A stretch of DNA of 64,000 nt from Myxococcus xanthus (lineage in GTDB: Bacteria; Myxococcota; Myxococcia; Myxococcales; Myxococcaceae), in NCBI RefSeq assembly GCF_006402735.1, contig NZ_CP017174.1, positions 4,963,001 through 5,027,000 of the forward strand. Reading direction: 5' to 3'. The notes beneath the pieces were generated by a model. It worked only from the letters and a program-made list of their open reading frames with translations. It had not been told where the DNA came from and ran no database searches. Position numbers and translations under genes: made by a program. This document shows, one piece after another, positions 26,901 to 36,100 of this stretch; position 1 is the stretch's first letter, and every line of letters starts with the position of its first letter.

Positions 26901-29900
26901 GGGTGCGAGCGAAGCCAGCCTGGTGGCGAAGTGGGAGCAAGGACCCAGCGCGCCGTCCGTGCCGGACTCGGTGGTGGAGCTGTTCCAGGCGCAGGTCGCG
27001 CGCGCACCGGAGGCCATTGCCCTGGAGCATCGCGACGTCCGCCTGAGCAACGGCGAACTCGACCGGCGCGCGACGCGCCTTGCCCGGCACCTGGTTTCGC
27101 TGGGCTTCGGACGGGAGAAGCGGGCCGCCATCTGCCTGCCGAAATCGGTGGACTTCATCACCTGCATCCTGGGCGTGTGGAAGGCCGGCGGCGCGTATGT
27201 CCCGCTCGACCCGGAGTACCCCCAGGCGCGCCTGGGCCACATGCTGGACGACTCGGGCGCGGAGGTGCTGCTCACGGAGCGCGCCCTGGGCGAGCGGCCG
27301 GGCTTCCGGGGCCAGACATTGTGGATGGATGAGCCCCTGCCGGAGCACGCCGAGCCGTCCACCCTCCCGTTCCCCGACGCGGGCTCCGCCGCCTACGTCA
27401 TCTACACCTCGGGTTCCACCGGGAAGCCGAAGGGCGCGGTGCTGGAGCACCGGGGCGTGGCGAACATCGCCGTGGCCTCGGTCCCGCTCTTCGGGCTCGG
27501 ACCGGACAGCCGTATCCTCCAGGCGGCGTCGCTGTCCTTCGACGTGTCCGTCTGGGACATCGTGATGGCGTTCGCCAGCGGCGCCCGGCTGGTGCTGCCC
27601 ACCGATGAGACCGCGCGCGTGGGCGAGGCCCTTGCCACGGTGCTCACGGAGAAGCACATCACCCAGGTGGTGCTGTCACCCTCCGCGCTCGCGACGCTGC
27701 CGGAAGGGGCCTATCCCGACCTCCGCGTGCTCATCACGGCCGGAGAAGCGCTCCCCGCGGAGCTGGTGAAGAAGTGGGTGACGGATACCCGTCGCTTCGT
27801 CAACGCGTATGGTCCGACCGAGACGACCGTCATCGCGACAGTCGCCGAGCTCAAGAAGGGCGACACGGGCGTTCCGTCCATCGGCCGGCCCCTGCCGGGG
27901 CTCGTGGCGCGCATCCTCGACGCCGACCAGCGGCAGGTCCCCATCGGGGTTCCCGGCGAGCTGTACGTGGGCGGTGTGGCGCTCGCGCGGGGGTACCACG
28001 GACTCGACGAGCTCACCCGGACGCGCTTCATCCCGGACCCCTACTCCGACGCTCCGAACGCCCGGCTCTACCGGACCGGCGATCTCACGCGCTGGAGTGC
28101 CGACGGCAGCATCGACTTCCTGGGCCGCATCGACGACCAGGTGAAGCTGCGCGGCTACCGCATCGAACTCGGTGAGGTGGAAGCCATCGTCGACAGTCAC
28201 CCCGCGGTCCAGCGGTCGGTCATCGTGGTCCACCAGGGGCAGCTCGCGGCCTATGCCGTGGGCCGTCCAGGCACGTCGCTGACGATTCAGTCCCTGCGCG
28301 ACCATGCCATGGGCCTGCTTCCGAACTACATGGTGCCGGCGCACTTCGTCGTGCTGGAGACCTTCCCGCTGACGCCCAGCGGCAAGGTGGACCGCAAGAA
28401 GCTGCCGGACCCCGTGCAGGCCCAGGCGCCCGCCGCCTTCGCCGACGCGCGGACGCGGGAGGAGCAGCTCCTGTCCAGCATCTGGGCCACCGTTCTGAAG
28501 AAGGAGTCCGTGGGCATCCACGACAACTTCTTCGCGCTCGGCGGTGACTCCATCCTCGGGCTGCAGATCATCTCCCGCGCCACACAGCAGGGCCTCCGGC
28601 TGCGTCCGCGCCAGCTGTTCGAGCACCAGACCATCGCCGAGCTGGCGCGCGTGGCCTCCAGCACCCAGGTGGTCAACGCCGAGCAGGGCCTCGTGACGGG
28701 AAGCGCGCCCCTCACCCCCATCCAGCATTGGTTCTTCGACCAGAACCGCGCCGGGCCGCAGCACTTCAACATGGCGGTGATGCTCGACGTGGAGCCAGGA
28801 ATCGACCTGGCCGCGCTCCGCGGTGCGCTCGAAGCGGTGGAGCGCCACCACGACGCGCTCCGCTTCCGCTACCGCAAGGACGGTGACGGCTGGACCCAGT
28901 TCCACGCGGAAGAGGAGGCGCTGACTGGCATTCCCCTGGACACGCTGGACGTGGACGGGAGTGAGCACGTGGAAGAGGCGCTCGCCGACCTCCACGAGTC
29001 CATGGACCTGGAGCAGGGCCCGCTCATGCGCGCCGCCCTGCTGCGGCTGGGTGGGGACTCCGCGCGGCTCGCGCTGGTGGCCCACCACCTGGTGGTGGAC
29101 GCCGTGTCGTGGGGAATCATCATCGAGGACCTGCTGACGGCGTACAGCCAGCTGTCGAATGGCCAGGAGGTCGGCCTCCCGCCGAAGACGACGTCCTTCC
29201 AGCACTGGGCGAAGCGGCTCGAAGCGTATGCGGCGACGCCCAACGCCCGGGCCGAGCTCGACGCCTGGCTCGCCACGGCGCAGCGGGACGACTCCCAGGA
29301 CCTGCCACTGAACGACCCCCACGCCCCGGACACGGTCAGCGACGCGGGCACGCTCGTGACGTGGCTGGAGGCGGAGGAGACCCAGCTGCTGCTGAACGAG
29401 GTCCCGACGGCGTACGACGTCAAGGTCAACGAGGCCCTGATTGCCGCGCTCGCCCGGACGCTCACGGGCTGGTCCGGCAACAGCACCGTCCGAATCGATT
29501 TGGAAGGCCACGGACGCGAGTTCCTGTTCGAGGATGTGGACCTGAGCCGCACGGTGGGCTGGTTCACCGCGCTCTTCCCGCTCCGCCTGCACGTGGGGGC
29601 CCGGGAAGGCGTGCGTGAGACGCTGGCTCGCGCGAAGGACGCGTTGCGCCGGACGCCTCGTGGCGGAATCGGCTACGGCGTGCTCCGTGCGCTGTCGCCG
29701 GATGCGTCGATTCGTTCGAGGCTCGGCGCGATTCCGAACGCGGGCATCGTCTTCAACTACCTGGGACAGATGGGCGCAGTGCCGACGCAGGGCGTGGTGC
29801 GAGGCGGCGCCAAGGAGGGACTGGGCCTGCTGCACGCGCCTGGTGCCACCCGGCCCCACCGCATCGAGCTCAACGCCGTGGTCGAAGCGGGCCAGCGACT

Positions 29901-30108
29901 CCGCCTCGACTGGACCTTTGGCGCCAAGGTCTTCCACAAGGAGACCATCGAGCGGCTGAACGCGGAGTTCCACGCCAACGTGCGAGCGATGATTCGCGAG
30001 CGCGCGGAGCCCGCCGCTGCGGTCCGGGTGGCGTCTGACTTCCCGGCAGCGCGTCTCAGTGCCAAGGATTTGAAGCGCGTGCTCACGCTGACGAAGAAGC
30101 CGCGATGA
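20962..30108 (+). CDS. mchB: Nonribosomal peptide synthetase MchB (C-A-MT-T-C-A-T-E)
   Basis: A 3048-residue two-module NRPS. C1 (HHIVYDGWS at about 164) should join the polyketide chain to residue 1. A1 has pocket residues D-F-W-N-I-G-M-V-H-K, the known threonine code. A methyltransferase domain (EIGCGTGLLL near 1040) is inserted after the A8 motif, predicting N-methyl-Thr. T1 Ser1480. C2 HHVVSDGWS. A2 residues D-V-W-V-I-A-A-V-I-K do not match the common Ala code, although the matching module in known myxochromide lines loads Ala. T2 is GGDSI (Ser2530), as usual before epimerisation. The E domain has HHLVVDAVSW and EGHGR, so residue 2 becomes D. The start at 20962 overlaps the mchA stop. Confidence 0.88.
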   Translation: MSTPADNMKGLSLEAKRKLLAELMAKSGKAAPRLSPLASGQKALWLLHQQDPESAAYNTPFALRIRSQMDVASLKRAFGMLAERHASLRTTFSSTAEGQLVQTCHPTLEPSFTHVDAQGWSAEQLQAEVARAYRQPFSLERGPLLRGNLFSLEAEDHVLLMTVHHIVYDGWSAGILQQEFNQLYQAIARGEQPSLPPVTGSYAAFVAQQAETMSGTSGRAHWDYWQKKLDGELPILALPADRSRSAVAANRSGASPFRLSAELTARIKALAQSAESTPFVVLVSAYAALLGRLARQEDILIGSPTAGRPGSAFHDVVGYFANAVALRADLSGAPSTRTLLGRMRTVVHEALAHQDFPFASLVERLDIERRPGVSPLFQASISLHASREGGGAMALWASPDEDARVYWGNLQLEPFPISDQESQFDLTLEMWETRGAFSGVLRFNRALFNDDTVALWRGYFEKLVEEMVRAPDEPVARLSLAVKAPSPVHEARVGSAPAVTTAQTLTGWFEAQAERSPNATALTFGETHLSYAELNARANVLAHALRDHGVGPESLVGICVDRGVELVVSILGVLKAGGAYVPLDPASPKDRLALILEDAEVAALVTESSRTGELPTQRVPTIFVDALDWQGGRRAPNPAPAITPDSAAYVIYTSGSTGRPKGVIVTHANATRLFTTSEPLYGFGPDDVWTLFHSAAFDFSVWELWGPLLYGGRLVVVPHWMTRAPEAFGELIAREGVTVLNQTPSAFRALTRAPSIADGKGGRSLKWIIFGGEALDAATVRPWFERYGDAGTQLINMYGITETTVHVTYYRVTEADLTSAASPIGRPLPDLELHLLDEHGQPVPAGVPGEMYVGGAGVARGYLKRPELTAQRFIEDPSSPGKRLYRSGDLAIRLPDGGFTYLGRIDDQVKIRGFRIELGEIQSVLATHPAVADAYVTTHERSADDRRIAAYVVPRDNAAETLLSSDADGGVGDTHVGEWKALYDDLYARSASEPQLDPSFNIAGWDSSYTGAPLSAEAMKEWVDHTVHQILVREPRRVLEIGCGTGLLLTRIAPSTEAYWATDVSGVVVNMLRGVTAKSAGLEHAKLFHCAADQLDGIDFGDMRFDAVMLNSVVQYFPSAEYLAQALEKASQRLDTGGVIFVGDVRNFRLLEAFHASIVLAQASGTLEPQVLKARVAQRMAAEEELVLAPDFFWALKQRIPRLTHVEIRPKRGACLNELTRFRYDVLIHLDTPPSPASDVAWGPGNVSLPELRARLTQDGTRRVGLRGIRNARVEASLDALASVTDGASSRPGSFEKLRRRVLDRDATTPASDQEPGIDPESLHQLAEALSLNVALDWSRGGVDGSFDAVFSPAAKSAHGPVALFGSAPEIVAGARRANDPLRSRVDRRLESELRKRSQASLPEYMVPASIMVVDRIPLTENGKVDRRALPVPSVSQGLETAYVEPRNGEEEILASIFAELLGAERVGVHDSFFDLGGHSLLATQVVSRIRAVLGVEIPLRTFFASPTVAGLVAAVQQQRQRPGAAAVDFTGPMERPERIPLSSSQERLWIVDRIEETRAPIYVIPLVLRLRGPLHHEALRQSLDAIVQRHEVLRTCFPAEGAQPFQVISTNVSTELPPSEELVHPAGASEAELLKLIQVQAGLEVSRPFDLERGPLLRMRLFRISESDHVLVLTMHHVVSDGWSVGILARELAAGYNALRSQRELALPPLQVQYADFALWQRQLLRDGALAESIEAHKQRLAGAPTSLNLPSDRPRPETPTYRGGVVRFDVDRSLTARLKELSRREGATLYMTLLAAFTAYLSRLSGQKDLIIGSPVANRNRAAAEPLIGFFVNTLALRMDLSGDPSFLDLLSRVRRTALDAYADQDVPFEKLVEVVAPERSLSRQPLVQVMFALQNAPFSPPALDGLDVQLLDLDSVTAKFDLTLSMQESTDGLSGLLEFSADLFDRERIERMAEHLVVMLREAVQAPERRVPEFALLGASEASLVAKWEQGPSAPSVPDSVVELFQAQVARAPEAIALEHRDVRLSNGELDRRATRLARHLVSLGFGREKRAAICLPKSVDFITCILGVWKAGGAYVPLDPEYPQARLGHMLDDSGAEVLLTERALGERPGFRGQTLWMDEPLPEHAEPSTLPFPDAGSAAYVIYTSGSTGKPKGAVLEHRGVANIAVASVPLFGLGPDSRILQAASLSFDVSVWDIVMAFASGARLVLPTDETARVGEALATVLTEKHITQVVLSPSALATLPEGAYPDLRVLITAGEALPAELVKKWVTDTRRFVNAYGPTETTVIATVAELKKGDTGVPSIGRPLPGLVARILDADQRQVPIGVPGELYVGGVALARGYHGLDELTRTRFIPDPYSDAPNARLYRTGDLTRWSADGSIDFLGRIDDQVKLRGYRIELGEVEAIVDSHPAVQRSVIVVHQGQLAAYAVGRPGTSLTIQSLRDHAMGLLPNYMVPAHFVVLETFPLTPSGKVDRKKLPDPVQAQAPAAFADARTREEQLLSSIWATVLKKESVGIHDNFFALGGDSILGLQIISRATQQGLRLRPRQLFEHQTIAELARVASSTQVVNAEQGLVTGSAPLTPIQHWFFDQNRAGPQHFNMAVMLDVEPGIDLAALRGALEAVERHHDALRFRYRKDGDGWTQFHAEEEALTGIPLDTLDVDGSEHVEEALADLHESMDLEQGPLMRAALLRLGGDSARLALVAHHLVVDAVSWGIIIEDLLTAYSQLSNGQEVGLPPKTTSFQHWAKRLEAYAATPNARAELDAWLATAQRDDSQDLPLNDPHAPDTVSDAGTLVTWLEAEETQLLLNEVPTAYDVKVNEALIAALARTLTGWSGNSTVRIDLEGHGREFLFEDVDLSRTVGWFTALFPLRLHVGAREGVRETLARAKDALRRTPRGGIGYGVLRALSPDASIRSRLGAIPNAGIVFNYLGQMGAVPTQGVVRGGAKEGLGLLHAPGATRPHRIELNAVVEAGQRLRLDWTFGAKVFHKETIERLNAEFHANVRAMIRERAEPAAAVRVASDFPAARLSAKDLKRVLTLTKKPR

Positions 30109-33100
30109 GCCAGGTGGATGGTGAGGGGCAGGACAGCGCCATGACGTCAGAAGAGTCGATCGAGGACATCTACGAGCTCGCCCCCATGCAGCACGGCATG
30201 CTCTTCCACGCGCTGATGGAGCCCGGCGCGGGCATGTACGTAGAGCAACTGAGCTGCGAGGTCCGGGGGGACCTACCCATCGAACGTTGGAAGGAGGCCT
30301 GGCAGCATGTCCTCGCCCGGCACCCCATCCTGCGCTCGGGCTTCCTCTGGGAAGGTCTGGAGAAGCCGCTCCAGGTCGTCGCGGTGGAGGCCGAAGTCCC
30401 CTGGCGCATCGAGGACATCCGGCACGTGCCGGCGGATGCGCAGCAGCGGTGGATTGAGGACTTCCTGCGCGAGGACCGGCTCCAGGGCTTCGATCTGGGC
30501 ACCCCGCCCCTGATTCGCTGCGCCCTGCTCCGGCTCGACGACGCGCGCCACCTGTTCGTATGGACGTACCACCACCTGCTGCTGGACGGGTGGTGCTTCT
30601 CCATCGTCCTCCGTGAGGTGCTCGGTGCCTTCGAGGAGGGCGTCGCAGCGCTGCCGCCAGCCGCACGCCCCTACCGCGACTACATCGCCTGGCTCCAGGA
30701 GCAGGACCCCGCCCGCGCGGAGTCCTTCTGGCGCGAGCGGCTCCAGGGCTTCAAGCAACCCACGCCACTGCCCTTCACCGAGCGGCAGGACGCCAGCGGA
30801 CCGGCGGGCGATACGCAGCCGGAGGTCACCAAGCGGCTATCGCCGGAGCTGACCGCGCGGCTCACGGGCTTCGCGAAGTCACACCGCTTGACGCTCAACA
30901 CGCTGGTCCAGGGCGCGTGGGCGCTCGTGCTGGCGAGGGCGACAGGCACGGACGACGTCATCTTCGGAGTGACGGTCTCCGGCCGCCCCGCCGACCTTGC
31001 CGGTTCCGAGTCCATCGTCGGACTCTTCATCAACACCTTGCCCCTGCGAGCGCGGCTGGATGGCACGGCGCCAGTCGCCACCTTCCTGTCGGGGCTTCAG
31101 GCCCAACAAGGCGCGGTCGAGCCGTATAGCTACGCCTCGCTGGCGGACATCCAGCATTGGTCGGACGCGCCGAAGGACCGGCCGCTCTTCGAGAGCATCC
31201 TGGTGTTCGAGAACTATCCGCTCGACGCCTCGACGCTCCTGCCTCGCAGTGGCCTCACCATCAGCTCGGTCAACACACACGACCGCATCAGCTACCCACT
31301 GGCGCTGGTTGCCATCCCGGGTGAGTCGCTGGAACTGCGCGTCATGTACGCGGCGGACGCGTTCTCCCGTCCGATGGCCGAGCGCATCGCGCGGTTGCTG
31401 GAAGCCGCGCTCGAATCGCTGCCGGGCGCGAAGACGGTCGGCGAGATCGACCTGATGGAAGAGGCCGCCTGGGGCGTGCTGGCGGAGTGGGGCCAGAATC
31501 CCCGTGCGTTCGACGTCACCAGCCCTGTGACGACGCTGTTGGCTCGGGCCGCGCCCGACGCGACCGCCGTGGTGGGCCCCGACGGACAGTCCATCAGCTA
31601 CCGCGAACTCGACAGCCGCGCCGAGCGCGTGGCGCGGCACCTCCGTCAGCTGGGCGCCGGACGGGAGCGCATCGTCGGCGTGTGCATTGGCAGGTCCGTG
31701 GAGATGGTGGTGGCCCTCCTGGGCGTGCTCAAGGCGGGAGCGGCCTACCTGCCCCTGGACCCCAACTATCCCGCCGAGCGGCTCGCCTACATCGTGGGCG
31801 ATGCGGCCCCGGTCGCCATCCTCAACACGGGTGCGGACCCCATCGCGGACACGCGCGTTCCCCGACTCGACGTCTCCCGAGTCCTGAACGAGTCGAACAC
31901 GCCCGACGTGCCCGCGAAGGAGCTGGTGCAGCTGGATGACCTTGCCTACGTCATCTACACCTCGGGTTCGACCGGCGCGCCCAAGGGCGTGCTGGTCACG
32001 CACCGCAACTTGATGAACCTGGTCTCCTGGCACACGGAGGCCTTCGGACTCACGGCGAAGGACCGGACGACCCAGCTCGCCAGCACCGCGTTCGACGCCG
32101 CCGTCTGGGAAATCTGGCCGACGCTCGCCGCAGGCGCCACGCTGCACCTCGTCCCACCTGAGCTGTCGAGCGCGCCCGCCGACCTGGCGAACTGGCTGGT
32201 GGCGCAGCAGATCTCCATCAGCTTCCTCCCGACGGTGGTCGCCGAAGCCGTGCTGGCCTTGCCGTGGCCTTCGCCGTGCGCGCTGCGCTTCGTGCTCACG
32301 GGTGGTGACCGGCTCCACGCCACACCGCCCGCGGGACTCCCCTTCCAGCTCGTCAACAACTACGGCCCGACCGAGACGACGGTGGTGGCGACGTCCGGAA
32401 CCGTCGCTCCGGATGGCAGACAAGGGCTGCCCTCCATCGGCCGGCCGGTCGCCAATGCCCGCATCTACATCCTCGACCGCCAGCGGCGTCCCGTCCTTCC
32501 GGGTGTCGTCGGAGAGCTATACATCGGCGGCGCGGGCGTCACCCGGGGATACCTGAACCGGCCGGACCTGAACGCGGAGCGCTTCGTTCCCGACCCGTTC
32601 GCGGGTGTGCCCGAAGCGCGCATGTACGCGAGCGGCGACTTCGCCCGGTTCCTCGCGGATGGGAGCATCGCGTTCCACGGCCGCGCGGACCGTCAGGTCC
32701 AGATCCGCGGCGTGCGGGTGGAGCCTGGCGAAATCGAGGCCGCGCTGGCGGCCCACCCTGACGTCACCGCTGCTGCCGTGGTGAGCGAGGCGCAGCGGCA
32801 GAACGGTGACGTCCGCCTGATTGCGTTCGCGGCCAGCGACCGTTTGCCTCAGCCCGACGCGGCCGAGCTCATGCACTTTCTGGCGACGAAGCTCCCCGCG
32901 GCCATGATTCCCAGCCGGGTCATCGTCATCGACCGGCTTCCGCTCACGCCCAACGGGAAGGTCGACACCACGGCGCTCGAAGCGCGTGCCCAGGAGGCCC
33001 AGCCACAGGTGGCATCGGCCGCACCCCGCACGCCCCATGAGGAGATTCTCGCCGGCATCTGGAGCGCGGTGCTCGGCCAGGAGCACGTGGGCATCCACGA

Positions 33101-36100
33101 TGACTTCTTCGACCTCGGGGGACATTCGCTGAAGGCGACCCAGGTCATCGCGCGCACCCGCGAAGCCTTCGGCGTCGACATTCCCGTCCGAGCCATCTTC
33201 GAGCGCCGGACCATCGCGCAGCTCGCAGAGACGCTCTCTGGACAGGGCACGGCGGTCGAGCCCATCCCGCACGTGGAGCTGACGGGAGACACGCCCGTTG
33301 CTCCGGGCCAGGAGAGCCTGTGGTTCATCGACGCGCTCGGGGGGGACAGCGCGGCGTACAACGTCCCGTTGGTGCTCCGGCTCCAGGGGACGCTCGACAG
33401 CAGCGCGCTCGCGAGGACGCTTCAGCTCCTGGTTGAACGCCACGAGGCGCTCCGGAGTACCTTCCATGACCGTGGAGGCACGCCCGTCCTGCGCGTCCAG
33501 GCGCCTGCCGCCTCCGTGCTCGTGAGCGAGGACATCTCCCCTGCCCTCCTCGACACACGCATCGCCGAGGAAGTCGCCGCGCCCTTCTCGCTGACGAAGG
33601 GCCCGCTCTTCCGGGCGCGTCACTTCCGGCTCGCACCCGACAGCCACGTCCTGGTCCTCAACCAGCACCACATCATCGCCGACGCATGGTCCGTCGGGGT
33701 CCTGCTGCGCGAGTTCTGCATCGTGTACGCCTCGCTGGTGAGCGGCACGGAGCCGGCCCTGCCCGCGTTGCCCGTTCGCTACGCGGACTGGGCCGCATGG
33801 CAGCGGCAGCGGCTGGAATCAGGACGCCTGGACGAGAGCGTTGCCTTCTGGCGTGAGACCTTGAAGGACGCCCCGCCCGTCCTTCCGCTTCCCACCGACC
33901 GTCCGCGACCGGAACGGCAGCGGTTCCATGGGAAGACCCATGGCTTCGTGCTCGAAGCGCCGCTGGGCCAGCGGCTCGAAGCGCTCTCCCGGAGCTCGGG
34001 CGCCTCGCTGTTCATGACCCTCCTTGGCGCCTTCGCCGCGTATCTCGGGCGCATCAGTGGCCAGGAGGACGTGGTGATTGGTTCGCCTGTCGCCAACCGC
34101 GACCGGCACGAAACGGAGGGAGTGGTCGGGTACTTCCTCAACACGCTCGCGCTCCGCGTCGACCTGTCTGGAGACCCGACGTTCTCCGAGCTGCTGCTGC
34201 GCGTCCGCAAGATGGCGCTCGATGCCTACGCGCATCAGGACGTTCCCTTCGAGAAGCTGGTGGCCGCACTCGAGCTGCCGCGTGGACTGGCGCACAACCC
34301 GTTGTTCCAGGTGATGTTCGTCCTCCAGGGCCAGAGCGGTGGCGAGCTCCAGCTCCCCGATGTTCGCGCCGCGATTCAAGCGCCGGAGAGCTCGACGTCG
34401 AAGTTCGACCTCACCTTCTTCGTGGAGCCGCGCGAGGGCGCTCTTTCCTGCAGCATCGAGTACGACACGGACCTCTTCGACGCGGACCGGATTGACCGGA
34501 TGGCCGCGCACCTCGGCCGGCTGCTCCAGGCCATCGCCGAGGAGCCCGAGCTCCACACCTCAGAGCTCCCGCTCTTGTCCAACGAGGAGCGGCGTCTGTA
34601 CGCCGACCTCAACCGCACCGAGCGCAGGTACACCGGCCGTACCCTCCCCGAGCTGTTCGAGCGTCAGGCCCAGAAGACGCCTGACGTGGTCGCGCTGGAG
34701 CACCAGGGCGAGACTCGGACCTACCGGCAGCTCCACGAGGCCGCGGAAGCCCTGGCCGACCGGCTGGGCGCATTGGGCGTGGGCCCAGGGGTCCGGGTTT
34801 CCATCTGTCTGGACCGCTCCGTCAATGCGCAGGTCGCCCTCCTCGCGGTCCTCAAGGCCGGTGGCGCCTATGTGCCGCTCGATCCGACGTACCCGCCTGA
34901 GCGCCTTCGCTACATGCTGGAGGACGCCAAGCCGCGCGTCCTGCTCACGGAGAAGAAGTACAGCGGTCTGCTACCGTCCCAGGACCTGACGCAGATCCTG
35001 CTGGATGACACGCAGGCGCCTGCCACGAAGACGCCGCGGCCCCGGGTGGAGCCGCATCATCTGGCCTACGTCCTCTACACGTCGGGCTCGACGGGCAAGC
35101 CCAAGGGCGTGGCCATGCCGCACCGGGCACTGGTCAACCTCATCGAGTGGCAGACCGAACACGCCCGCCCCCTGCGCACGCTCCAGTTCGCGCCGCTCAA
35201 CTTCGATGTGTCGTTCCAGGAGACCTTCTCCACCTGGTGCTCGGGTGGCACGTTGGTCCTCATCGATGAAGGCACGCGACGCGACCCGGACGCGCTTGCT
35301 GCGTACCTCGATTCGGCGCGCGTGCAGCGCCTCTTCCTGCCAGCCGTGGCGCTCCACCATCTGGCGCAGGCCGCGCTGCGCACCGCGCACCGCGTGCCGG
35401 GACTCGCGGAGGTCATCACCGCGGGAGACCAGCTCCGCATCACCGACCCCATCCGCCGCTGGTTCCAGGAAGGTGGCAAGCGCCTTCACAACCACTACGG
35501 TCCCACCGAGTCGCATGTGGTGACGGCGCATGAGCTGGAGGGCGACCCGCGGCAGTGGCCCGGACTGCCGCCCATCGGGCGGCCCATCGCCAACGCCGCG
35601 GTCCACCTGCTCGACGCGAACCAGCGTCCCGTTCCGGTGGGCGTGCCCGGAGAGCTCTATCTGGCGGGCACGTGCCTCGCGGATGGATACCTGTCGCGGC
35701 CGGACCTCACCGCCGAACGCTTCGTCGACCTGCCCCTGTCTCCCTCCGTGCGGGCGTACCGTACTGGCGACCTCGGCCGGTTGACGCCGGAGGGGAGCAT
35801 CGAGTTCCTCGGCCGCGCGGACGACCAGGTGAAGATTCGCGGCTTCCGCGTGGAGCCCGGCGAGATTGAGCGCGCCCTGTGTGCCCACCCCGGCGTCCGC
35901 GATGCGGCGGTCATTGTCGACGGGGATGCCACGCGCGAGAAGCGGCTCGTCGCCTACGTCGTCCCGGAGACGGCGCCGCTGGCCGAGCTGCCGGACTTCC
36001 TCGCCAGGGACCTGCCCGAGTACATGGTCCCCGCACTGTTCGTGCCGCTGCCCGAGCTGCCCCGCACGCCCAGTGGCAAGGTCGCGCGTCGTGCGCTCCC

